Shown: one piece after another, positions 21,401 to 33,420 of the stretch
How positions within the stretch are numbered: the first letter of the stretch is position 1
Layout: every line of letters begins with the position of its first letter
Source of the DNA: Cloeon dipterum
Taxonomy: Eukaryota > Arthropoda > Insecta > Ephemeroptera > Baetidae
Direction: 5' to 3'
DNA length: 64,000 nucleotides
Assembly: GCF_949628265.1 (NCBI RefSeq)
Contig: NC_088790.1
Location: forward strand, 5,522,545 to 5,586,544
Program-made: the position numbers and the translations under genes
Notes under the pieces: model-generated
The model's input: the letters and a program-made list of their open reading frames with translations, nothing else
What the model was told of the DNA's origin: nothing
Databases searched by the model: none

Positions 21401-24400
21401 TATTTTGAACCAATTTGCAAGCGTTACAAACAATAAAAACAACGTAATTCTTACCATGGTACTGCAGTGAACAGTCTGCAGTGACAATCCAGGCAGTTCC
21501 AGTCTCTGTGACGGCCAAGGCCCTGACTCCACGCACCTCCTGTGTCCAATTTTGCTCAACAAAGGGGTTCTCGTGGCTGCAGTTGGCCCGGAAAGCCACC
21601 CCGCGGTGCACCCTCCACACCACCTTGCCGTCAGGGGTTGTCTGCACCTCCTGGGCGCGCCACTCACTTTCGCGCCACTTGAGCTCGCTCTCCACGCTGG
21701 TGCTGAACTTGATGGAGCCGTGCGGCCCGATGCAGCACACAAACCACTTGCTGACCAACAGGTTGGCTACTGGTTCCAGAAGGCTGAACTGCACCCAATG
21801 GTCTGTGGTCTCAGTGGCCGTCGACTGCTGAAGAGGGTGGATGCCGGTCACAGGCAGCAGAGTCGAAGTTGTCGAGTCCAGACTCATTTGCTTCGAGCTG
21901 GTCGACATTGACCGCTCCTTCTTTGCCAAAGGCAGAACGGTGGGTCTCACGGGTGTGGTCTCCTTCTGCTCTTCTGCAACGGCAGGTGGAGAAAGCTGGC
22001 CGCCAGGGTTTAGCAGATCTCGAAGCACCGGCATCACCTGCAAGAAGTTATGGCGAGAGCTAGATAATCTCAATCGGCACAAAATTTGGCGGACATATGT
22101 TCCTTTTCTGATAATTTATTTACTCTTGAGGTCTCAGTCACATAAATTTATGGGGGGCTGGATGAATTGGCTTCAGCCTTGGCGGCTGAGAGCCTTTGAA
22201 TTTTTTTTTTGACCAGTGGTGGCTGGCGGCTTACCACGTGACCCTAAATTTGCAGCCTGGCTGAAACCTCTATTTTTTCTTTCATTTTTTCATCAATTAA
22301 ATTAGATAATTCAAATATTCCATTGTATTTTCAGATAAAAAAATGAAATTTATTCAGCTCTTTTTAATTTGGGACTTTATTTTGAGCTGTTGAAATTTAA
22401 ATAGAACCCTTGAACAATAAGTTCAAAATATTATCCATCATAATTAATGTGATTATTTGTTTTCCCTCTTACTAATTTTGAAAATTCAATCATGGGCTTG
22501 TGTTCTCTGCGCAAAAGTCATAAAACCTACTCAAACATGGCCGCTCCTAGAGTCTTGAGATGTTGAGGTAGGTCAGGTGTCAGAATCATTACTTATCAAA
22601 CATACTACGTGCTTTCATTGTTGCAAATTCGACAGTGAAAATTTGGTATTTGAGCGATATGCAATTTATCGACCAGTGCCTAAAGTGTACCCCTATGGTG
22701 GCAAATTTGTGAATATCATATGAAAACAATATGCATGGTTGCGAAGGGCAGTGACCCTTTCCTTATCTTCATTTTTTGATAAAAAGTTTAATCTGCTGGT
22801 ATGGTTTTTGAGTGATTTTAACCATATCAAGTCATATTCTAAATTTCGCGCGGAGACTGGGGGCGGCAGTCATGCGAAGCTCAATTGGGTGACAGCGCAC
22901 GGCGCAGTGGTAGTTTGAAGAAAAAAAAATTGTTACTGAGATATTTGGTGAAAATATCTGTCCAGATATTTTAGTTTTAATATTTTATTTCATTCATCCT
23001 TTAAAAAAAAATCTTAATGTTTCCAGTGTTTGTGAAGGATCAAAAATTAAAAAAGAATCTAGATGATACCTCGGCAAGTTTGGACTCTTTGTCAGCCACA
23101 TCACGTTCAATCGAGTCGGGACTGCGAAGGTCTGGCAGAGGCAGAGGCCGGCACGGCATCCCAGTCAAAATGTCGTCCGGCGACAGCTTGAGGACGCGGC
23201 TCGCCAGGTCATCCTGCTCCTCCCCAAAACTCTCAGACCCAGACTCAGTGTCCGAGGGGGCCAGAACGTGTCTGATTTTCTTCTTCTTCCTGCGGCCTTT
23301 GAACAGGACCTCCTCGAACTCCTGCTGGCCGATGGTGTCCAGCTTGCTGGGAGTGCTTTCAAGGAGGGTTAAGCCAACAGTTGATTCGAGCTTGACCACA
23401 GGCGGCAGCTCCACCGCCTCAGTGGCCAACACTGGCTCTTCCTTCTGTCGCTGGAAAGGTGCCGATAAGCTGCTCATTATCTTGTGAAAGGGAATCTTGT
23501 TGGTCAGGTCCTTGATGGACGAGACCGCTGTAGCGGCAAGTGGCGCCTCTGACGGCGACAATACTGACTGCTCGCTGCCGCCCTTCGGCAGGCCCACGAT
23601 GGACGCCTCTGGTTGGCAAGCCAGCCTCACTAAAGACCTTTTGCCTTCCAGCACAAAAATCTCGTCTTTGGTCACCGCGAAGTCTAGGATGCCACGCAGC
23701 TCATCAGCAACGGCGACAACCGAGATCGAGTCAGGGTCGAGGACAAATAAATCGTTGCCTGAGCACGTGACCAGCATGTGCTCTTTGAATACTACCAAGC
23801 GGCCAAGTTGCTGCACTAGAGGATGCGTCACCTCCTGGAAAAGAAATTGTTTTAAGAGGAAATTTCCTGCAGAAAACAAAACTTGCAATATATTTTTGCT
23901 TTATATTTCAAATTCATTTTTCAGGATTTTTTACGTTTTGTTCATTGATGACCTCACTGACCTGATCACTGGACGTTCCTTCTGGAAAGGAAAGGCTACG
24001 AGAGCGCAAAATATGTGGAGGTGCCGGGTTGACGAGTTGAACTCGCAGTTGAGGATTTAACAAGGCGTCCTTCAAAGAGAAAATTAGTTCCTAAGTGTGA
24101 CAAGCCTTCGGAAAAACCAACTTTAAAAATGAGCGTCTGCTGCACTGTTCCTTGCCGGTCAGCAACCCAGACCCTCAAGCCAGGTCTGCTGGTGTAGATG
24201 ATCTCTTGGTTTGGAAGGCCGTTCGGAGAGACGCAGAAAGTTGCGCCAAGATAACCAAGCCTAATAATGTGTTAATTTCTTGTTAAATCCTGGAGATTGA
24301 ATAAACATACCTTTTTCTTTCTCGCTGTCCAACCTGCGTAATATTTTGGGGATCGTCAGGGTTGCAGATAATTGTCCTCAACAGAGACGAGACTAGTAGC

Positions 24401-25117
24401 AACTGGTGGCAGAAGCTCAGTTGCACAATTGAGAATTTTTCATCCAGTAATTCCATTGACTTGCTCAAATGCTTAAAATAAAAAATACATATATTTTTAA
24501 GTGAAATGATTCAAAGGACAGGGAAATCATCAGTACCATGTAAAAATCCAATTTGGTCAACACGATCATTCCAGACACGTCACCACTGAACAATTTCATT
24601 CCATTGAGACTCCACTCCAGGGCAGAAATTTTGCTATTGTGCAGTCCAGACACACGATAGCGCTCGATCTGAATGTAAAAACAAAACATCAAAAATGCAT
24701 TATTTAGAACGCCTCATTTGCCGGTGTGACAAACCAACCTGTTTATTCTGAGACGGCAGCCGTGGTACCTTGAAGATGGTGACAACCCCTGCAGAGCTGC
24801 CAGCGGCCACCAAGAAGTCCACGGTGGACACCAGGCGGACACTGGTGATGCTGTCCGACGCATCCTGCCATAATTAAACAATTAATTTTCCTCATAACAA
24901 TACCATTATCTCTTGGGTCTACCTCGCACTTGAGCCTCTGGACGTGTCCCGTGGCGCGGTCGAACCAGAGGACGAAGCCGTGGTCGGTGCCGACGGCGAT
25001 GAACTCGGGCAGGGCATCGACGCAGGTGAGACTCAGGTCGTCGAAGAAGAGGCCGCGCTGCACCCTCTGCGGAACTTGCTGCAGCAGCGCAGTCAGCGGC
25101 GCCCATTCCCGAAGCAT
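18382..25117 (-). CDS. TECPR2: Tectonin beta-propeller repeat-containing protein 2
   Basis: Fifteen exons in phase give 1,190 aa (human 1,411). Minus-strand exons: 24923-25117, 24739-24864, 24537-24668, 24311-24471, 24122-24260, 23962-24069, 23070-23834, 21455-22037, 20964-21349, 20257-20347, 20048-20199, 19837-19996, 19599-19780, 18566-18833, 18382-18506. Residues 1 to about 350 are the N-terminal WD40-type propeller: FIAVGTDHGFVLWFDR, ISALEWSLNGMKLFSGDVSG, YTSRPGLRVWVADRQGTVQQ, all with direct human counterparts. About 350-540 is a disordered linker with a basic GRRKKKK patch. About 540-1190 holds tectonin repeats (WVLDRRNALYFSF, SIWVATKNSSL, GVWVLTPNGEIY, IWACDTTGSIY). The protein ends in ESDWELV, matching the C-terminal LIR of human TECPR2 that binds Atg8/LC3. 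TECPR2 acts in autophagy, ER-exit-site maintenance and HOPS/BLOC-1 trafficking. The exon 12 donor (A|GTGCGT) and exon 5 donor (AAA|GTTGGT) are weak. No AATAAA precedes 18,178. Confidence 0.94.
18971..19019. repeat. 49-bp direct repeat, second copy (TECPR2 intron 13)
   Basis: A copy of 18373-18421 within the intron between exons 13 and 14. Read on the minus strand it has TGT changed to TGA (Cys to stop), keeps the IESDWELV codons, and changes TGA to TAA at the end. Including UTR bases on one side shows a DNA-level duplication. Confidence 0.9.
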
Positions 25118-26089
25118 TGCTGCTCCGTCGACAATTCAACTCCGGCCCCGAAGGCGGCCTGTTCACGGGACACGGTCGCCGACGGCCAGTTCAGTTCGTC
25201 GCCTTCAATTTCGATCGCGAAGGGGGCGCGGCTGAAAACACCTGCTCCTGCCAGTCGTGCCTGCTTGCTGGAAAGCGCGCGCAGCACCTTTTGGTGTTTG
25301 TGTTTGTGTCACTTCTGTTTCTTTCCATTTACGCTCGTCACTCATTTTGTTAATTTGCCTGGCAAATTTTAATTATACGATCAGCTGTTTTTCTAAGTTT
25401 CAATTCATCACGGGACAAATTGATGGGCAATACTTAATTCCAATAAAAATGTATAAATTGGCAGGGCTATAGGAACTATTAATATAAATAATATATAGGA
25501 TCGTGTGTGTACTATATTTGCACTTATTCAGCTTCAAAGCTTTTAGAATAGCGTGGGTGGTTTTTTTCAACCGAATGTGGGCCAGCTGTTCGCGAGACGA
25601 GAGGATTCAGTGCCAAAATATAGCCAGTGAAATTTTGCACATGAACGAGCACTCGCAGCAATTCCGCGCGACTCTTTCGAAGTTTGAATTTAAAAATCCG
25701 GCCCTGAGCCGCACAACCAAGCATGACCTATTTCAATTGTAAATTATTAGCAATCGGTGAAATTGATTGGGATATTCCAAATGAGTACATAATTCTGAGC
25801 AGGAAAAAACCTAAATATTTGATTTTCATTTTTTACAATGGCTTTTTTATATATTTTCATATCGTGTTTGTATATGTTAATTTTCTATTTGAATTATGTT
25901 TCGAGAAATGCTATTTTTTAAATTTTTCAAAACACTGCTGACGAGGCCATTCACGAGCGATGCTAGAATATATCTCTCTGGCTCTGGCATTGAGTTGACG
26001 CGCACTTCCTGTGTAGCTCATGTGATGTTTCCAAAGCTTTGTAGTTTTCGCTTAGTTTTTCGCCACTGTGGTTGAATTTCGTTCCAATC

Positions 26090-26880
26090 ATGAAAAGTCT
26101 GCCACTTTTCTCTTTTATTTTTTGCGTTCTTACGTTCAACCAGGTACTGAAACTGATTTTTCCTCGTCATCTTATTAGATAATTACATATTTAGGCATTT
26201 GGTGATGGCATCCATATGTCACGAACGGCAACAATTGAAAAAGAATGCGCACAAACCTTGGGCAGATCACAAAGTAACTAATTTTTTAAAACGCCTCTTG
26301 AAAGGTTGATTCTAATTAAAGACCTCCAGCTGAATCGGAAAAATTGAAAGCGTCTGACTTTCAATACCAGTATAAGGTAAACATTAATTAATTTTTAGTT
26401 AATTTAATATGATTTCATGCATTTTTACAGTGCTACATGCATTGCGTCGCGAGAACTTTTGAATTGGTCAAAAAACGATAGTAATGAAAATTATGTAGCA
26501 ATAATAATATTACTGCAGATGAAAGATGGCGCATTAAACCAAGAAAAAGTCGAAGATTATCTGAGCCGTTTACCTGATGTTGACGAGAAAATAATGGGAG
26601 AATTCAAAGAATCCTATAACAAATGCAAAGACATCAGTAACGAATTTAAAATTTTTCTAACCGTTCGTCACGCATTCTTTGATCTTGAATAGAGCTCGAC
26701 GATCCTTGTGAAACAGCACATCAGCTTTACAATTGCGGTAAAATCGTCAATCCTGATTTGCTCCAAAAAATGACCGAATTTATCACAAAAGAGGTACGGA
26801 AATGAAAAATAGAAACAAGTATTAATATGTGCAGTATTAACTTTTAAATTTTAAATTAGGTAAACGCAAAAGAAGCCTAA
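26090..26880 (+). CDS. Classical odorant-binding protein (PBP/GOBP family)
   Basis: Seven small exons (26090-26143, 26195-26273, 26330-26376, 26431-26466, 26519-26636, 26693-26793, 26860-26880) join in phase to 151 aa. Residues 1-18 (MKSLPLFSFIFCVLTFNQ) are a signal peptide. The six conserved cysteines are at 36, 61, 65, 108, 117 and 126, spaced 24-3-42-8-8, inside the classical OBP pattern (C2-x3-C3 and C5-x8-C6). The motif FELMKDGALN after C3 is typical. Such proteins are secreted into sensillar lymph or other fluids and bind small hydrophobic ligands; expression outside olfactory tissue is common. Two borders are unusual: the exon 4 donor is TTG|GTCAAA, and exon 3 uses the second of two AGs because the first would give an immediate stop. 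AATAAA lies at 26939. It stands alone here, not in an OBP cluster, and is head-to-head with TECPR2 (about 970 bp between starts). Confidence 0.9.
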
Positions 26881-26938
26881 ACTGCTGATTGGCTTGACAT
26901 TATTGGTGTAAATGATTGGCTTGTAATATTTTTGGGTC

Positions 26939-26944
26939 AATAAA
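26939..26944 (+). terminator. Poly(A) signal AATAAA for the odorant-binding protein gene
   Basis: Canonical AATAAA 59 nt after the OBP stop codon. Confidence 0.65.
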
Positions 26945-27816
26945 AACTATGCCTATGAGCCAAAATATTTTCATTACTTTGAACCACTACTGTAATATTA
27001 TTTCCAATCACTTTTAGAGTAGATAATACACACATTGCTTTAAATATAGTTGACCATTTTATTCGGTGTCTCAGAACAATATGTATATGTGATATCTGTC
27101 TAGTAAAATTTATTTTTAAGACGAGAGTCCGTTTTTAAACGTTGATTATTTTTTAATTTAGAGAGTTATGCCATCGGTTAAATATCCAAATGTATATTTT
27201 TATTTTAAAACGATTTCCATGACAAATCCGTTTAAAAATGCTTTATTTTTAAGAATCTGCAATTTCTATTACATCGGGAAAACACGTTCACCATAAATTT
27301 GTGAACAGCAACCACTGGAAAAAGGTCGTAGCACGCTGGAATTTTGAAATGGGGGTACCATTCCCCAGAAAGTTAAAAAAAGGCGTTGAACGTGTTGCTA
27401 AGCGCAAGAAAATTGTATAGTTTATGTTTAACAGAGTTTTCAGCTAAAATCCAGATTTACTGGTATTCCAGAAATATTTGAAAATAGCCTATGTGTTTCA
27501 ATTGCTTCAGAATTCTTAAATTACTCATGATTCGTGCTTATTCGATGGTCCGATCAGGACAGTGGTGGAGGTGGATGAAAAAGTCTGGTTTTCGTTAATG
27601 GATAAAAGTTTAAATTATTTTCCAGGAGAGGACGTGTAGTACCTACTATAAATTGAATTTTCATCATGGTTATGCAACCAGTTGGTCGGACGTGCTCAGC
27701 GGGTTGCAATAGCCGCTCTCGACTGGCGTTGACCGTAGCCATAGCAACTTGTTAGTTATCATGGCGGCACGAATCCAAAGGTAATTGCCCGGCCAGGCCA
27801 CTACTAAAAAAGCAAA

Positions 27817-30800
27817 ATGCGCCGGATTGCCTTCGCCGTGAGAGCAATTAAATTGCAAAAACACGTGAGCGGCGAGAAAAAACCGCTGACGCCGTACGTG
27901 GAGGCGAGCGCGACCACTCTCAACTCGTTGCAGCTAGCTTGGCACCTGAACGAAGCTCAAAGGAAACTGGCAGAGACAAAGGGGGCAAAGTTCACATCTC
28001 TCCTTGAGATGTGCGACCCCGAAACGTTGGACTGGCAGCCTGTTTATAGGCAAGTTGAACTCCACTGTAAAATAACAGGGCGTAGAGTTAAAAAACTTCT
28101 GGTATAAAAATTCTTTAAAATGTGAAAAATTTCAAAAAACTCCTATTTTGGTCAAGAATTTTATTAAATTAATATACCTAGTCATGTAGCTCCAATTTGG
28201 CCACTAGAAAAATAATTTTCAGTTGTTAATAAAAATACAGCAATAAAATCGAACGGTTTTGAAGAAACAATTATAGGGAATATATGGATTTTGAAATTTT
28301 TAGTCGTTTTATTTTTGAGTTCCATCTATTATTATTTTGAAAAAATGCACACCAAATTCACATCTCTCGAGCCTCATATACAGTTGATAATTTTCTAAAT
28401 TAAAAAATCTGATTAGTTCAGGAACTTGGAATGTTTAACAGGGGAAACGAATGCAATTGTTCTGTTGAGGAACTCGCTCCGTCGACGGTCTACCTTTTCA
28501 GGCTGAAAGTTTTCGAAAGCGAGGATCAAGAGAGCAACATCAAGTGGAGCGAGTGCATTTCAGGCCAAACGAGAGGTATTTATTTTGATTTTCAATTAAC
28601 ACTGTACAACAAATGTAAAATAATTTCATATAGACGAGCCACCATCTGCTAAAAGCTTGCACAAAGAAATTGAGTTTGGAAACCATCAGGAAGTTAGCAG
28701 AATACTTCAAATAATGTAAAAACGTGTCATTCACGGAATTGATATAGATGTAAGGAAATCTATTCGCAGACCCATCGCAGCGAGCAGTTGTGCGTCGGAC
28801 GCGGGACTGACGAGCCTGCAAACGGCGGTGCTCGGCTCTGACCTGAAAATGGTGAAAATGCTGCTGCAGCACTGCGATATCGATGCCAAGAGCATTGGCA
28901 ACGGCAGAACGGCACTCATGATGGCATGTGCCGCAGGAAAAGCCGACGTTGCTGAGTATTTGCTTGAAAATGGAGCAAATATTGAAAAGCAGGACAGGTA
29001 TTTCTTGCTCAGTCAGCACATCCGCGAAAAATCTTTTCTTCCTATTTGAGCAAAAGATATTTGATTTAATCAGTAAAAATGCCAATTGGTGTTTCTTTTT
29101 CAGGCGAAAAGATAAGTTTCATTGATTTTTTGGAGTTAAGTTGTTAGTTTTACGAGAGTCTGACAGTTTTGTCTCCAAAATAAATTCTAAACGAAATTCT
29201 CTTTTTTTTAAATAAACTCTATATCGATTAAAGGTTTCCATTAATTCATGGGTCTGTATAAATAAGGGAACGTGTTGACCCTGGTAACGCATTTACTCTC
29301 GCAGGATCGGAATGACCGCGCTTCACCACTCGCTCTTGCATGCAAGGATGGTCAAATTGATTTTGGATGCGGGTGCAGCGGTGGATGCTGCCGACTCGTG
29401 CGGTTGGACGCCGCTGATGAGAGCCGGTAATTTGATTTGAATAATACAGCCATTGGTAGCCGGCCGGCCGGCCGGCGTCTCATATATAGCGCGCAGTGTG
29501 TATTTGCTCAGCCAGTCGGAGAAACACAGGCGACGGCTGTCGAGTGTTTGAACAGCAATCTCGTCTCTTCTCTTCTGCAAATTGATTAATTATTCATGCG
29601 CCGCGGAGAGTAGGTTTCAGCTGTCTGCATGTATGCTGAGATGATGTGAGATGTGCATTTGCTTTCAGCTTTGAGTCACTCAAGAAAATAGATTTGGTTT
29701 GTAGCTGCAAGCCAGGTATTATCAATTCTTGTTGTTTATTTATGGGATAATGTGGGAGCTGCTTGTCAGGGATTTGTTGCTTTTCTCTTGTCTCTTAGGG
29801 CCGTTGAAATAAAGCCCTTAAACCATAGGTTATTTCGACACCTGAGTATACACTCGAAAATTTCCAAAATCTCCAAATGGTGCTCAGATTATTACGATTT
29901 ATTAAATAATTTTCAAGAAAATTGCCCAAAACTCCCTTTGACCAAAAATATGAACGGTTTTGTCTTCCACAAATGCAGCGCAACTCCTTTGTTTCAAAAT
30001 TTGATTCGAAAGCGAGCTTGCCACCGGATGATGTAGATTAGCCTTGTCTTCCTCATTATATTTTCGCTCGACACCCCTATTCAACTTTATGCTGATAAGA
30101 CTTCTCAATTTAACTTTTAACAAGCAGATGATGCGATTTGCTTGTTTCAACTTCGCAAATCACGTTCGATATCGATCTCAGTCTACTGTTTTTCTAGTGC
30201 TGCTCGGGTGCGAGCCACAAGTGGTGCGGCTGTTAATTAATCACGGGGCGCACGTCAATCACCGCGACGTCAACGGATTGAGTTGCTTGGCTGCCGCCGT
30301 GTTTGCGTTTGCACCCGACCACGCCGTTTTGCGCCTTCTCCGCGAGGCAGGGGCTGATGTGCACGCGCCGGCCGACTCCTTGGGTCACTCGGCACTTCAG
30401 CTGGCATCAAAGGTGCGAAACGCATTTCAGTCAATTTAATATTTATTTTTGTGTTCATTCATATTTTCACATTGTCACATTTGCTACTTGTTTTGCAAAT
30501 TTTAAACGTTAAAAAAGAGAAATTAAATCAATGTAAAAAAATTTTTGGTTACCTCAGATCGTTGAGAAAATCTTCAATAAATTCATCTGGAAACATCCAT
30601 TTATTGTAAATTAGAAGTCTCATTGTCAGCCGCGAAATTTAAGGTGGTTGGCTAGCTATTTTCAACGGCTGCTGGCGCGGCTGACAATATTTTAAACGTG
30701 AGAAGTTTGATAGTGCTTTACGGCCCAAAGAGCCGGAAAACATTTTTTCTCCTGCACTTTTTAAATTTTGACCCTTTTTTCCCTGCCAGATTCACGGCGG

Positions 30801-31032
30801 CTGTCTGACCTCTATTGTAAACTGATCTTTTCGGTCATTGATTTTATTGCTTTTTGCTCAAATTGACTTACTTTTTAATTAATTACTCTATCCTATATTT
30901 GATTATGTTTTCTTCAAGGACATAATTACAATACTCTCGCCAGCCGTGAACACCATTTCGTGTCCGCCGGTGGTGAAAATTCGAGCGGACTCGCAGGAGC
31001 AGGAGGAGGACGAGAGGATCGAAAAGGAATGA
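27817..31032 (+). CDS. FANK1: Fibronectin type III and ankyrin repeat protein FANK1-like
   Basis: Seven exons (27817-28053, 28422-28575, 28634-28715, 28770-28997, 29305-29426, 30198-30412, 30919-31032) join in phase to 383 aa (human FANK1 345). Residues about 22-130 form an FN3 domain: LTPYVEASATTLNSLQLAWH, then VEELAPSTVYLFRLKV, matching the core strands. From about 140 ankyrin repeats follow: LTSLQTAVLGSDLKMVKMLL, GRTALMMACAAGKADVAEYL, MTALHHSLLHARMVKLILDA, GWTPLMRA, VVRLLINHGAHVNHRDVNG and LRLLREAGADVHAPADSLG. The tail is acidic (EQEEDERIEKE). In mammals FANK1 is testis-enriched and localises to nucleus/cytoplasm in germ cells; a similar role here is inference. The exon 1 donor is CAA|GTTGAA; an adjacent AG|GCAAGT looks like a good GC donor but would break the frame. 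The ATG at 27817 gives a basic 20-residue leader before FN3. Confidence 0.9.
30622..30688. repeat. 67-bp hairpin with 13-bp perfect inverted repeats (FANK1 intron 6)
   Basis: ATTGTCAGCCGCG at 30622-30634 is repeated perfectly inverted (CGCGGCTGACAAT) at 30676-30688, with a 41-bp loop. It lies in intron 6 of FANK1. Confidence 0.8.
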
Positions 31033-33420
31033 AACTCTGCTTACAGCAACACCGATTTATTTGGAAAAAACGCAACATTGAGCTCCTATATATACATGTC
31101 TGAACCCTGCATTTTGGACAAGCTAACAACAACAACATTAATAATGAACCACATCAATATGCAACAACAATGATCGCCACAGTCTTGCTGGTTAACATTT
31201 AAATAAAAACACATTTGGGTGATAAATTTCCTTTTATACTCGTGTCCCAGATTAGAAATCTCGCATTTATTCTTGCTAAAAATGTGTGTCCAGTTCCGGC
31301 CGGGCGCATGAACTTGAGCCGCGAAACTCGGTTACTGTTGAAAAGCGCATTGAATTCCGTTTTCGAAAAGCTGCCGTTGCCTTTGACGTTCCTTAAGGCA
31401 GTGTGTTCAACATTTTATGCATAATTAGTTTGTTTACGCTGGAACGGGCGGGCTGTATGTGTATATACGCACCGCTCGGCTGCCCTCTGTTGAAATAGCT
31501 CGACCACACATCGATTTTCAACATTTCAACCGGCAGTCAGTGCTTGTGATTCTACACAGACAATTCGATTCACTCGCATTTGAACGACGAGATAAAAAAC
31601 AACTAGCATAATATATTTTTCATTTTTTGTGGCAACACGACTCTCTTTTTGGGGGCCGTCGTGTCGTCACACTGACAAATTTTTCTCTTGTGGGTGACAA
31701 TATTTTATAAAAAATACTTTCCTGCTTTTATACAAACACATGTACACCGACACATATCACAGTTTTTCAAAAGGTTGTGTATTTTTTTATATTTTTAGTG
31801 TTCAACATTTAGTATTTTAGCCACAAAGTTATTATTTCAAAGTTAACAAAGACGTCAATATTTTTAAATGCAGAGGTTTAAATTGCTTGAGATCTAACAA
31901 TAAATAAAAAAGCTTCCGTATGTAAGCAGCTAATTTAGATAACATTTATTACATTATTTAAATTACTCTAAAAGCTATAGACTGTATTTAAAAAAAATGA
32001 AATCAACGCACGGTGTGTATATACTTTGTACGAAATGGGTGTTTCGGAATTAGTCTGAACGGTCAGGACATTGTTCGAAAACCAAAATAGGTATTGATCC
32101 GAAATTGTGAATTTGCTCGCTGTCGTCGAGCTTTTGCAAGGGAAAAGAAAGTCTTGAAAGCTGGGCGCAACATGAAAAATATTTGTTAAAACAATGGCTC
32201 CTCAAAGATATAGCCCTGTGTCTAAAACCAGAAGCACCGGACCGATAGTTCAATTGAATTATTTTCATAGTAAATTCGTGAATCTAATTCAAATTTCTCA
32301 CCCAAACTGCTCGCAATTTGTTAGTATGTTTTACAAAAAGCCGTAAACTCATGTTGTATTTCATTAGAATCTCTCAACACCAATGCCCTTAATCTGAGGA
32401 GTTTTAGAGGTGACAAAAATATCGAAAGGCTCAACCAAGACGATTCCATCGTGCGGTCGACCAAAAAAGCTTGATAATGGAGACATCTCGGTAAGGGAAT
32501 TTCTAAAGAGGACACATGAAACACGAGAGCCTAAAACATTTTCCGTTATTTTTAGTATTCGGACAGCATCCCTTTGGATAAATTCTTTTCGGATAATTTC
32601 CAAGACGTACCGTTCGGTCAAAGTCCGAGTCACTCATTTTGGATAAAATACGCGCTTCCATCGACAGGTTTTAGTATAGTGAGAATGAGCCAAAATAATG
32701 ATTAATATGTTAACCGTGTTGTAATTTAAATTTTAGGTTAAATAAAGTTTAAATTTATAAAACAGGTTGACCAGTCTCTATTGCATCCCTAATTTTTATT
32801 AAAAGTTTACCTGTTTGTAGTTTATGAAATAAATTCAAATATTTATATTTACAGATTTTTGCTGAATATATTAACTTAAAACAAAAATTAGACCGCCAAT
32901 TTGAGTGGGAATTTTCGAATGGTTTTGCGTAAGTAAAACTTAAAAAATAACAAATCCATTCCAGATCTTAATGAATTTTTATGAAAAAAGTGATAAAATA
33001 AAAAAAAACTGCTGTCTACAAATTGTGGGAAAAATAGAGCCTCAGCCTTTCAAGACCCGGACGAACTTGAGGGGCAAAGGGGGTGGAAGAGTCAGGAAAA
33101 GCGAGCGGCGAACCTGTCAGCGCGCGTCACTCACGGAAATCCGAGGAAAAAAGGCGGAAGAAGTGGGTGAACAAGAAATTGGATTGGTTGCGCGTTGTGC
33201 GGATCATTGGGCGCGTGCATTATTCCTGTACGGGTGCGAATAATGGGGCGCGCAACAGGATGTGCAGCGCCGAGCCAGCCGAGCACGAGGGCAGCGCGAT
33301 TATTGATTGCCCCCGCACACTCCGACATGCAGTGTCATTCGCCGGACCGAAAACAACCACCACATCTCGGTCGACGCGCGGCACCCTTTACCTACGTTTA
33401 TTTACTTTTCTCCGTAGCGT
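31033..33420. other. Intergenic region between FANK1 and the TMEM200-like gene
   Basis: It contains the FANK1 3' UTR with AATAAA at 31202-31207 and, near the far end, TTTATT at 33397-33402 (AATAAA on the minus strand, 19 nt after the TMEM200-like stop codon). An 89-codon minus-strand frame at 32364-32633 has no recognisable family or splice context. A GC-rich stretch at about 33,050-33,400 has open frames on both strands, as expected of base composition rather than coding. No other feature was recognised. Confidence 0.55.

Noticed and set aside
28044..28053. AG|GCAAGT near the end of FANK1 exon 1 as a second GC-AG intron
   Set aside because: It would carry two bases into an exon that needs phase 0. 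The GT just downstream (CAA|GTTGAA) keeps the FN3 frame open.
29459..29475. CCGG-rich run (four CCGG-type units)
   Set aside because: Very short simple-sequence run in FANK1 intron 5 without other support.
32364..32633. 89-codon minus-strand open frame between FANK1 and the TMEM200-like gene
   Set aside because: No recognisable domain and no in-phase splice partners; its in-frame start overlaps another short frame beginning MSDSDFDRT that soon stops. It could be a decayed gene or chance.
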